From Amylibacter sp. (GTDB taxonomy: Bacteria > Pseudomonadota > Alphaproteobacteria > Rhodobacterales > Rhodobacteraceae), in assembly GCA_027083485.1 (NCBI GenBank), contig JALWOO010000361.1, positions 1-5,851 of the forward strand: a stretch of 5,851 nucleotides of DNA, written 5' to 3'. Position numbers and translations under genes: made by a program. Positions 1-5,661 of this stretch are shown here, in pieces. Below the pieces are notes generated by a model, which was given only the letters and a program-made list of their open reading frames with translations, was not told where the DNA came from and made no database searches. Numbering within the stretch: position 1 is the first letter of the stretch; every line of letters begins with the position of its first letter.

Positions 1-84
1 TCCGGCAGAGGCAAACACGCAGGCCGCCGTTAAACCGGCGATTCCCCCGCCAGAAACCAGTATATCCGTTTGAATTCGTAGCAT
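1..84 (-). CDS. UbiH/UbiF-family FAD-dependent hydroxylase, N-terminal fragment (runs off the window)
   Basis: Only the first 28 residues are present. They begin MLRIQTDILVSGGGIAGLTA, an initial beta strand followed by the glycine-rich GGGIAGL turn that binds the ADP part of FAD (GxGxxG Rossmann motif, residues 12-17). This is the normal amino-terminal start of flavin monooxygenases of the UbiH/UbiF/COQ6 group, which hydroxylate the ubiquinone ring at the inner membrane. The ATG at 84-82 shares one base with the TAA stop (86-84) of the upstream nucleotidase, so translation is probably coupled and both genes probably lie on one transcript. The FAD-enzyme assignment is secure. The ubiquinone assignment rests on family resemblance and on my recollection that Rhodobacteraceae carry a UbiH/UbiF-like gene beside this nucleotidase. 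Another class A flavoprotein monooxygenase cannot be excluded from 28 residues. Confidence 0.75.
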   Translation of the reverse strand, partial: MLRIQTDILVSGGGIAGLTAACVFASAG

Positions 85-725
85 TATGTCACCAATTGCC
101 CAAGGAAACCTGTTAAATCGCAGGTCCGATGATGAATATAGGGGCGCGCTGCGGGCGGGCCAACCAGAACCGTTTTCATGCCCATGGCGTGGGGCACTTC
201 CAGATTGCGGGGGTCGTCTTCGAACATGGCGGATCTGGTGGTATCAAAACCGTCACGCGCGATGATGGCTTCATAGGCGGCCCGTGCCGGTTTGGGGTGG
301 AAATCGCTGTGTTCAATGCCGTAAATCGCATCGAAAATGCCCGCGAGGCCACGGCTCTCGAGCACCCGTTCGGCGTGGAATTCGGACCCGTTGGTATAGA
401 CAATTTTGCGCCCGGGCAGGTTGGTGATGTGGCTGCGCAGGGTCAAATCCTGCGTCATGTGATCCAGTGAAATATCATGGACTTCGGTCAGATAGGGCAG
501 GGGATCCACGTCATGCTCCTGCATCATACCGGACAGGGTGGTGCCGTATTTTTGCCAATAGTGGTCCCGCAGGAAATTGGCCCGCGCATGATCCACCTTC
601 AATTCGCGCATCACATAGGCGGTCATTTTGACTTCGATCTGGTCAAACAGAGCTGCTTCGGGTGGATAGAGGGTGTTATCCAGATCAAAAACCCAATGGC
701 ATACGTGAGAGAAGCTGTTTTTCAT
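84..725 (-). CDS. Pyrimidine 5'-nucleotidase, HAD superfamily (SDT1-like)
   Basis: A 213-residue soluble HAD hydrolase predicted to dephosphorylate pyrimidine nucleoside monophosphates (UMP/CMP type) in the cytoplasm. All four HAD motifs are visible. Motif I is DLDNTLYP, with nucleophile Asp14 and acid/base Asp16. Motif II is TNGS at 111-114. Motif III is Lys145 in HPKPAR. Motif IV is EDDPRN at 169-174, holding the Mg-binding acidic residues. The helical cap between motifs I and II (about 22-100) is typical of the pyrimidine 5'-nucleotidase branch, and DLDNTLYP with EDDPRN separates it from generic phosphoglycolate phosphatases. Length fits the family. The start at 725 puts motif I at residue 14, as expected, although no good Shine-Dalgarno precedes it (GGTACC lies directly before the ATG). 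Its stop overlaps the start of the FAD hydroxylase. The family is confident; the exact nucleotide substrate is inferred. Confidence 0.88.
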   Translation of the reverse strand: MKNSFSHVCHWVFDLDNTLYPPEAALFDQIEVKMTAYVMRELKVDHARANFLRDHYWQKYGTTLSGMMQEHDVDPLPYLTEVHDISLDHMTQDLTLRSHITNLPGRKIVYTNGSEFHAERVLESRGLAGIFDAIYGIEHSDFHPKPARAAYEAIIARDGFDTTRSAMFEDDPRNLEVPHAMGMKTVLVGPPAARPYIHHRTCDLTGFLGQLVT

Positions 726-861
726 GGTACCAGAATAGTCATGCCGGAACGGATGCGCCAGAGCAAAGCGGTTTTTGCGTCAAATGCGCCCGTATTTGCC
801 TCTTTGCTTGCTTTGGTATTTAAGGTGACAATAAAATAAAAAAGATGAACAAAGGTATACA
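726..861. other. Divergent intergenic region between the nucleotidase and fkbM-type genes
   Basis: This 136-base spacer must hold the promoters of both divergent units. It is AT-rich towards the plus-strand gene (about 810-861). On the minus strand a TTGACG box (783-778) resembles a -35 element, but no convincing -10 follows at 16-18 bases, so I do not call a promoter for the nucleotidase. On the plus strand a weak promoter candidate is listed separately. A GTATAC palindrome (855-860) lies just before the fkbM-type start codon. No small gene or RNA is recognisable here. Confidence 0.6.
804..832 (+). promoter_or_regulatory. Weak candidate sigma70 promoter for the fkbM-gntR pair
   Basis: TTGCTT (804-809) is followed after 17 bases by GACAAT (827-832). 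The -35 box matches the consensus at 3 of 6 positions and the -10 box at 4 of 6. Transcription would begin near 839, leaving a leader of about 20 bases before the ATG at 862. The spacing is ideal but the boxes are weak, so this is only the best candidate in the spacer. Confidence 0.25.
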
Positions 862-1626
862 ATGAAGATTCACGACAAAGTCAAACATGCACGCAAGCTA
901 TTAATAGAGGCGCGCAACGATCTGGTTAAAAAGCTTCAAAACGACCGCAGCCGCCAACGCGGTGCCATTGTGCGTGAATTGCACGCTTTGTCGGGCATGT
1001 TGGGCGAGGATGGCAGTTATTTTTCTCAAGCGGGGCAGGATCGGGTGATCGACCGGCTGTTGCAGGGGAAAACCGGCGGTGTGTTTGCCGATATCGGCGG
1101 GTATGACGGGATGACCGGCTCCAATACCCTGTTTTTCGAGGTGTTTCGCGGCTGGTCCGGTATTCTGGTGGAACCCTCGCCCACCCAGTTGCGCAAGGCG
1201 GAACAGGTGCGGCGCTGCCCTTGCCTTGGCTATGCGGTGGCGGGGCGCGCGGCGACAATGCCGTTTATGGAAATCACCGAAGGCTATACCCAGATGCGCG
1301 GTTTTCTGGACAGCTATGATCGTGATTTGCTGGCGCAGGTGCGCGGGGATGCGCGCCACAAAGAGGTGATCCATCAACTGGAGGCCAAGCCGCTCGCAGA
1401 AATACTGGCCACGGCGGGGCTGTCCAAAATCGACTATTTGTCGCTGGATGTGGAGGGCGGCGAAATGGATATTTTGCAGAACTTCGCCTTTGACGATTTT
1501 GATATTGATCTGTGGAGCATTGAAAACAACAGCCAAAGCAGTGAGTTACCGGAATTCATGCTCGATCACGGGTATGATTTGATTGAATTTGCCGGTGTGG
1601 ATGATCTGTTCCGCAAGCGGCGCTGA
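862..1626 (+). CDS. FkbM-family SAM-dependent methyltransferase
   Basis: A 254-residue protein of the Methyltransf_21/FkbM family, which O-methylates hydroxyl groups on sugars, polyketides and other small molecules. The substrate here is unknown. Visible family blocks are YFSQAGQDRVIDRLL (53-67), the SAM-binding motif I VFADIGGYDG (74-83) followed by SNTLFFE (87-93), GILVEPSP (100-107) with the acidic residue Glu104 expected to contact the SAM ribose, and the hallmark DYLSLDVEGGEMDIL (191-205) with Asp196 and Glu198. The first 40 residues are basic and helical, with no signal peptide or membrane segment, so it should be cytoplasmic. Start: AAAGG at 851-855 lies 6 bases before the ATG. It is followed after 11 bases by the GntR gene, with which it probably forms an operon. 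FkbM enzymes are frequent in surface-polysaccharide loci, which fits the convergent glycosyltransferase, but that link is inferred. Confidence 0.87.
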   Translation: MKIHDKVKHARKLLIEARNDLVKKLQNDRSRQRGAIVRELHALSGMLGEDGSYFSQAGQDRVIDRLLQGKTGGVFADIGGYDGMTGSNTLFFEVFRGWSGILVEPSPTQLRKAEQVRRCPCLGYAVAGRAATMPFMEITEGYTQMRGFLDSYDRDLLAQVRGDARHKEVIHQLEAKPLAEILATAGLSKIDYLSLDVEGGEMDILQNFAFDDFDIDLWSIENNSQSSELPEFMLDHGYDLIEFAGVDDLFRKRR

Positions 1627-1637
1627 GGAGAGACGCA

Positions 1638-2291
1638 ATGACCCCGAAAAATGATCCCAAAGATGCCTATGGGCTGATTTTGAATTCCATCGACGAGGGT
1701 GTGTTTTCGCCCGGGGACCGGTTGGTTGAATCCGATCTGGCCGATCGTTTCGGCGTGTCGCGCACACCGGTTCGCGAGGCATTGCAGCGGCTGGAAACCG
1801 AAGCCATGCTAAGCCGTGATGGCCGGTCCCTGATTGTGGCATCACTGGACCACAACCAGATTGCGGAATTTTACGAGGTGCGTTCGCAGCTTGAGGGCTT
1901 GGCGGCGGCGCTGGCGGCGCAACATGCGTCGGATGAGGAAATCCGGGTCCTGTTTGGCATGATCGAGACCGACAGAACCATCATTGGCGATCCGCGCAAG
2001 CTGTCACGTGCCAACCGGCGGTTTCACAACCAGATCCATATGGCCAGCCGCAACCGCTATCTGGTGCGCCAGTTGGAGATGGTGCATCGCTCCATGGCGC
2101 TTTTGACCGAGACTTCCCTTGCGGCGTCCGGACGGGGGCAGGAATCCCTTGATGAACACCACGCAATTGTGACGGCCATATCCAACCGGCAACCGGAAGA
2201 GGCAGATGCCGCCGTGCGCCACCACCTTTCGCTGGCCTTTGAAACCCGTTTGCGTCTGGATGCGGCGAGCTATAATCCGAAATTACGTTAA
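1638..2291 (+). CDS. GntR-family transcriptional regulator, FadR/FCD subfamily
   Basis: A 217-residue DNA-binding regulator. Residues about 8-70 form the winged helix-turn-helix; the recognition segment reads ESDLADRFGVSRTPVREALQRL (31-52), the GntR hallmark. Residues about 74-205 are an all-helical FCD effector domain. The metal-site pattern is recognisable: His130 in RRFHNQIH, His174 in DEHHAIV and His196 in RHHLSLA. The spacing of 44 and 22 residues agrees with the D-x3-H...H...H pattern of FCD proteins; the usual aspartate four residues before the first histidine is Asn126 here. Such proteins usually sense carboxylate metabolites and often regulate their own operon. The start is well supported: GAGGAG (1625-1630) overlaps the upstream stop codon and lies 7 bases before the ATG. 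The 3' end overlaps the convergent glycosyltransferase gene by 9 bases. Effector and target genes cannot be read from the sequence. Confidence 0.92.
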   Translation: MTPKNDPKDAYGLILNSIDEGVFSPGDRLVESDLADRFGVSRTPVREALQRLETEAMLSRDGRSLIVASLDHNQIAEFYEVRSQLEGLAAALAAQHASDEEIRVLFGMIETDRTIIGDPRKLSRANRRFHNQIHMASRNRYLVRQLEMVHRSMALLTETSLAASGRGQESLDEHHAIVTAISNRQPEEADAAVRHHLSLAFETRLRLDAASYNPKLR

Positions 2292-4214
2292 GGGCTGGAG
2301 CCGTTCAACCTGCACCGCAGGTTTGGGGGCCGTAAGGCGATCTATTTCGCCTTGGTGTTCGCGATCATTGATCCCGTGGCAGGTTTTGTCCCAGTACATG
2401 GGTTTCATAAAGAGTTCATACAGCGCTTTGTAGGCAGCGAAGGACCCGATCGGCCAATAAAACAGCATCAAAGGCAATGCGCCAAACAGGCTGCGGTCCT
2501 CCCTTTGGCGCAGGGCAACAAATCCCAACACCAGCAAAAGCGCCTCGGTTGCGAGAAATGCCACAACCATTATGTTGATGAACAAGGGGGAAACGGCCTG
2601 ATAGAGCGGTAATTCATAGCCCATGGAGAATGTCCAGAGCGGCAAAACCATAGGGGTTGCGGCAAAAGAGGTAAAAGTTCCCAAAAACAGGATGTGAAAG
2701 ATCAGAAACCCGAACCCGCCAAGTTGCCGGTACAAGGCAACAGGATTGCGCAAATGGGTAACCCAGGTTTGCAAAAAACCCTTGAGCCAGCGTGATCGCT
2801 GCCTAATCCATGGCAATACCCTAAAATTGGCCTCTTCATAGGTGGTTGCAGGGGCGCAAACGCAGCGCATCCCCAAGCGGTGCAATCGCATGCCCAAATC
2901 CGCGTCTTCGGTCACGTTATGGGCATCCCAGCGACCAAGCTTTTCCAAATGGTCCCGGCGGAAAAACACCGATGTGCCCCCGAGCGGAATCGGTAGGCCA
3001 AGCCGTTGCAGACCGGGCAGAATGACACGAAACAGGATGGCGTATTCAATGGTGAAACATCGGGATAACCAATTGGTTTTGCTGTTATAATAGTCCAGTC
3101 GGCACTGCACACAGGCAACGTTTTCTGCCGATTTTTCAAAGGTTTCGATCACCCGATACAATTGGTCCGGTTCCGGAGCATCTTCGGCATCATAAATGCC
3201 GATGATATCGCCTTTACAAAAATCCAGCGCGTAATTCAACGCCCTTGGTTTGGTCTGAAGATGGCTGGCAGGTACCTCGATGCTACGCATCCAGTAGGGT
3301 AGACGACGGGCTGCCAGATGGTTTTTTGTTTCCTGATCGTTTGCCTCGTACACAATACATATTTCCAGCAATTCCTTGGGATAAACCAATGCGGACATGC
3401 GCTCTATCAGGCGGTCAAGAATATCGCTTTCGCGCAAAAGTGGCACCATGATCGAGATTTTTGGCAGTTTTTTCTTTGGCTTTTGTGATTTCTGCTCTGG
3501 CGGGCTGCGCAAAAAGGCGATCAATGTGACCAGTTTGAACAAACTGTTGCCGATCAGGGCCACAAGAATCCAGCCAAGGAGTGCGGCAATCAATTGCTGT
3601 GGTACAAGCACCGCCGCCAGAATGAGGGTTGCCAATAGAAATGCCCCGATGATTTTGGGTTTTCTGCCATGCCAACCCCGAATGCTTAGCCCTTCGGGGC
3701 AGCGACAGTTGGCTGCTTGGGAGAGTTCCTCTTTAAAGGTGGTCTGATAGTAGCGCAAAATTGCATTTTCACTACTTAAGACGAATAAAACATTGGTCGA
3801 AATATCCAGTAAGGCATTGCGCGTTTGCTCCCTCTGGGCGGGATCGGAAATCGCCACCACAAGCGTTTCACCGAGCTTTTTCCATATCACAAAGCCCTGT
3901 TTGATCCCCAGAATAGGTGAGCAGGCCTGCGCCAGAATGCGGGAAGGCGGATCGCGGTCAAGATCGACCACCGGTAACGTTGCCTGTTCCCCGAGTGCAT
4001 CCAGAATGGCCTGCTCTTTGGTGACTTGCAGCCCCAAAAGCATTTCGCCCAGACGCAAATCCTCGTGTTTTTGCAGGGCCAGGGCCTTGAACAAATCCCC
4101 GGGATCGAGCGCCCCGCTTTGCAGCAGGATATCCCCAATGCGTTCCGGTCCGGCACCACGGTGCCGGACAGATACGGAATGATCCCGTAGGGCATGATGA
4201 GCATTCAGTGACAT
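2283..4214 (-). CDS. c-di-GMP-receptor (MshEN) / family 2 membrane glycosyltransferase fusion, NfrB-like
   Basis: A 643-residue predicted inner-membrane polysaccharide synthase. Residues 25-77 hold two 24-residue MshEN motifs (25-48 starting RIGDILL and ending ALALQ; 54-77 starting RLGEMLL and ending ALGEQ) separated by exactly five residues (KHEDL). This is the arrangement known to bind cyclic di-GMP in MshE. Residues about 78-165 continue as the rest of a GspE-type N-terminal domain (LVVAISDPAQ at 118-127). Two membrane segments follow (about 188-205 and 208-234), then a GT2 catalytic domain: Asp293 in EANDQET, DAED 342-345, TED 435-437 and QRSRW 472-476. These are the cellulose-synthase-type substrate and acceptor motifs, and DAED resembles what I recall of NfrB. 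About three more membrane helices follow (500-526, 541-568, 577-602) before a polar tail. The two N-terminal helices leave both sensor and catalytic domain cytoplasmic. The GspE ATPase domain is absent, so this is not a secretion ATPase. The start at 4214 has only a weak AGAGATGG ribosome site, but no other start gives a full first motif. The polymer made is unknown. Confidence 0.88.
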   Translation of the reverse strand: MSLNAHHALRDHSVSVRHRGAGPERIGDILLQSGALDPGDLFKALALQKHEDLRLGEMLLGLQVTKEQAILDALGEQATLPVVDLDRDPPSRILAQACSPILGIKQGFVIWKKLGETLVVAISDPAQREQTRNALLDISTNVLFVLSSENAILRYYQTTFKEELSQAANCRCPEGLSIRGWHGRKPKIIGAFLLATLILAAVLVPQQLIAALLGWILVALIGNSLFKLVTLIAFLRSPPEQKSQKPKKKLPKISIMVPLLRESDILDRLIERMSALVYPKELLEICIVYEANDQETKNHLAARRLPYWMRSIEVPASHLQTKPRALNYALDFCKGDIIGIYDAEDAPEPDQLYRVIETFEKSAENVACVQCRLDYYNSKTNWLSRCFTIEYAILFRVILPGLQRLGLPIPLGGTSVFFRRDHLEKLGRWDAHNVTEDADLGMRLHRLGMRCVCAPATTYEEANFRVLPWIRQRSRWLKGFLQTWVTHLRNPVALYRQLGGFGFLIFHILFLGTFTSFAATPMVLPLWTFSMGYELPLYQAVSPLFINIMVVAFLATEALLLVLGFVALRQREDRSLFGALPLMLFYWPIGSFAAYKALYELFMKPMYWDKTCHGINDREHQGEIDRLTAPKPAVQVERLQPLT

Positions 4215-4277
4215 AGCGCCATCTCTATTGGATAGGGCTATCGTCGCTGCTGAAAGTTAATTTGTTATTAAGGCCTT

Positions 4278-4300
4278 GGCGGATTTGTCCAACAAATGCC
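4278..4300 (-). terminator. Bulged hairpin after carA: weak terminator or operator dyad before the glycosyltransferase
   Basis: The perfect inverted repeat ATTTGT / ACAAAT (4283-4288 and 4292-4297) surrounds a 3-base loop. It is extended by GGC / GCC (4278-4280 and 4298-4300) with a two-base bulge. It begins 5 bases after the carA stop codon, as a terminator would. However, what follows on the minus strand is AAGGCCTTAATAACA rather than a T run, so intrinsic termination would be poor. Because it also lies about 65-85 bases upstream of the glycosyltransferase start, it could instead be a regulator binding site. The 91-base gap shows no strong promoter of its own. Confidence 0.3.
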
Positions 4301-4305
4301 GGATT

Positions 4306-5478
4306 TTACGGCATCGACGCGACAAAACGTTCGAACAGATAGAAGCTGTCTTGCGGTCCGGGGCTTGCTTCAGGGTGATGTTGCACCGAAAAAACAGGCC
4401 GGTCGGTCATGGCAATACCGCAGTTGGACCCGTCAAACAGGGATACGTGAGTTTCCTTGACGCCGTCAGGCAGGCTGCTCGCGTCCACTGCAAAACCGTG
4501 GTTCATCGAGGTGATCTCCACCTTGCCGGTCCCGGTTTCCTTGACCGGATGGTTGGCCCCGTGATGCCCGTGGTTCATCTTGAGGGTTTTGCCCCCTAAT
4601 GCCAAGGCAAGCATTTGATGTCCAAGGCAAATACCGAAAATTGGCAGATCGGTTGTATCCAGTATTTCGCGGATCACCGGCACCGCATATGCGCCTGTCG
4701 CCGCCGGATCACCCGGACCATTGGACAGGAAGATACCGCTTGGATTATGGGCGAGGATTTCCTCGGTTGTGGCAGTGGCGGGAAGCACAGTGACGTCACA
4801 GCCCGCAGAGGCCAGACAGCGCAGGATGTTGCGTTTGGCACCGAAATCAATGGCCACAACCTTTTTGCCGGCGGTGGTGCGATCGGTAAACCCGTCCGGC
4901 CAGGCCCAGCGTTGTTCATTCCAGTTGTAGGATTGCGCACAGGTGACCTCGATCGCCAGATCCTGCCCTTCCAGCCCTTTGAAGTCGCGGGCTTTTTGCA
5001 GCAGGGCGGGGATGTCGAATTTGCCGTCGGGTGCGTGTTGGATGGCCACATGCGGCGCGCCCTGCTGGCGAATGGCGCGAGTCAGGCGGCGCGTGTCTAT
5101 GCCGCCAACACCGATCCGGCCGCGTTTGGCCAGCCATGCGGACAGAGTTTGTTCAGAGCGCCAGTTTGACGGTTCCGTCGGGTCCCATTTAACGATCATT
5201 GCGCGCGCCACAGGATCGGCGGTTTCGTCGTCTTCGGCGGTGACGCCGGTATTGCCGATGTGCGGAAAGGTAAAGGTAATCGCCTGACCGGCATAAGACG
5301 GGTCGGTCATGATTTCCTGATAGCCGGTCATGGCGGTGTTGAAGCACAGCTCTGCCTCGATGATGCCGGTGGCCCCGAAACCGCGGCCATAAAATATGGT
5401 CCCGTCGGCGAGTACGACGCAAGCAGTTGGAAAATCGGCGTTTTCCTGTTTTTGGGCGGCGGATGATGCGGATGACAT
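4306..5478 (-). CDS. carA: Carbamoyl-phosphate synthase small subunit (glutamine amidotransferase)
   Basis: CarA hydrolyses glutamine and channels ammonia to CarB, which makes carbamoyl phosphate for arginine and pyrimidine synthesis in the cytoplasm. Using the start at 5478 it has 390 residues, close to the 382 of E. coli CarA. The N-terminal small-chain domain shows GATGIIEAELCFNTAMTGYQ from residue 35, with MTGYQEIMTDPSY at 50-62. The class I glutamine amidotransferase domain (about 205-385) shows SNGPGDP (252-258), the nucleophile Cys284 in FGICLGHQ, and the catalytic His368 and Glu370 in QHHPEASPGP. All catalytic residues are intact. An in-frame ATG at 5598 would add 40 residues, but that stretch is hydrophobic/basic, unlike CarA N-termini, and would contain the likely promoter, so the start at 5478 is preferred. 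carB is not in the window. The same-strand glycosyltransferase lies 91 bases downstream. A GatB/YqeY gene is divergent upstream. Confidence 0.96.
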   Translation of the reverse strand: MSSASSAAQKQENADFPTACVVLADGTIFYGRGFGATGIIEAELCFNTAMTGYQEIMTDPSYAGQAITFTFPHIGNTGVTAEDDETADPVARAMIVKWDPTEPSNWRSEQTLSAWLAKRGRIGVGGIDTRRLTRAIRQQGAPHVAIQHAPDGKFDIPALLQKARDFKGLEGQDLAIEVTCAQSYNWNEQRWAWPDGFTDRTTAGKKVVAIDFGAKRNILRCLASAGCDVTVLPATATTEEILAHNPSGIFLSNGPGDPAATGAYAVPVIREILDTTDLPIFGICLGHQMLALALGGKTLKMNHGHHGANHPVKETGTGKVEITSMNHGFAVDASSLPDGVKETHVSLFDGSNCGIAMTDRPVFSVQHHPEASPGPQDSFYLFERFVASMP

Positions 5479-5488
5479 GGGGGCAGAG

Positions 5489-5494
5489 TCCTCT
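5489..5494 (-). promoter_or_regulatory. carA: Ribosome binding site that sets the carA start at 5478
   Basis: AGAGGA on the minus strand lies 10 bases before the ATG at 5478. The spacing is slightly long, but this is the best purine-rich match to the 16S tail in the region. No comparable site precedes the upstream in-frame ATG at 5598. The site lies in a small imperfect dyad (CAGAG / CTCTG around GA, 5485-5496), which is too short to be a convincing hairpin. Confidence 0.5.
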
Positions 5495-5509
5495 GGCAAA
5501 ATTTGCGCG

Positions 5510-5538
5510 AAACTACGCTTGAACGCGGCAATGGTCAA
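5510..5538 (-). promoter_or_regulatory. carA: Candidate sigma70 promoter for carA
   Basis: Read on the minus strand, TTGACC (5538-5533) is followed after 17 bases by TAGTTT (5515-5510). The -35 box matches at 5 of 6 positions and the -10 box at 3 of 6. Alphaproteobacterial promoters commonly keep a good TTGAC box and tolerate a weaker -10. Transcription would start near 5503, giving a leader of about 25 bases to the ATG at 5478. That leaves no room for a regulatory leader peptide or riboswitch. It also places the 5598 ATG upstream of the transcript. Confidence 0.4.
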
Positions 5539-5597
5539 GGGTTTGTGCCAAAAAGAATATGCCAATGAATACAGAAAGTTAATTCGAAAATACTTCA

Positions 5598-5626
5598 TTG
5601 TCAGGCGTCAAAAATACTTGTAAATT
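5598..5626 (+). promoter_or_regulatory. Candidate sigma70 promoter for the GatB/YqeY-domain gene
   Basis: TTGTCA (5598-5603) and TAAATT (5621-5626) are separated by exactly 17 bases. The -35 box matches at 5 of 6 positions and the -10 box at 4 of 6, making this the best promoter match in the window. A start near 5633 gives a short leader of about 29 bases that includes the GGGAGA ribosome site. It diverges from the carA promoter candidate, with start points about 130 bases apart. Confidence 0.5.
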
Positions 5627-5661
5627 GAAATCTTGATACGGCGAGCCGGGAGACTTAGGTC

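Noticed and set aside
477..839. Plus-strand open frame crossing from inside the nucleotidase gene into the intergenic region.
   Set aside because: Most of it is antisense to the well-supported nucleotidase. No ribosome site or recognisable domain was seen.
901..1536. Long open frame on the minus strand opposite the FkbM methyltransferase gene.
   Set aside because: The FkbM frame has clear family motifs throughout. The opposite frame gives a composition rich in His, Arg, Gln and Ala with no domain, as expected from a GC-rich antisense shadow.
2283..4214. Possibility that the N-terminal GspE-like domain marks a type II secretion or type IV pilus ATPase.
   Set aside because: There are no Walker A or B motifs; a GT2 domain with membrane helices follows instead.
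4252..4262. An 11-base repeat GAAAGTTAATT occurs here and again at 5574-5584, each upstream of a minus-strand gene (glycosyltransferase and carA).
   Set aside because: Its distances to the two start codons differ (about 38 versus 96 bases), it is AT-rich, and a few 11-base matches are expected by chance in a window of this size.
4270..4277. Perfect palindrome AAGGCCTT beside the carA hairpin.
   Set aside because: Eight-base palindromes are common. It has no loop to form a useful RNA hairpin and does not add to the neighbouring dyad.
4615..5169. Open frame on the plus strand opposite carA, 184 codons long.
   Set aside because: It lies entirely within carA, whose catalytic motifs are intact. 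It has no recognisable motif and no plausible ribosome site.
5483..5498. Short dyad (CAGAG / CTCTG) around the carA ribosome site, considered as a translational switch.
   Set aside because: The loop would be only 2 bases, or the stem only 4 pairs with a 4-base loop. It is too weak to sequester the site convincingly.
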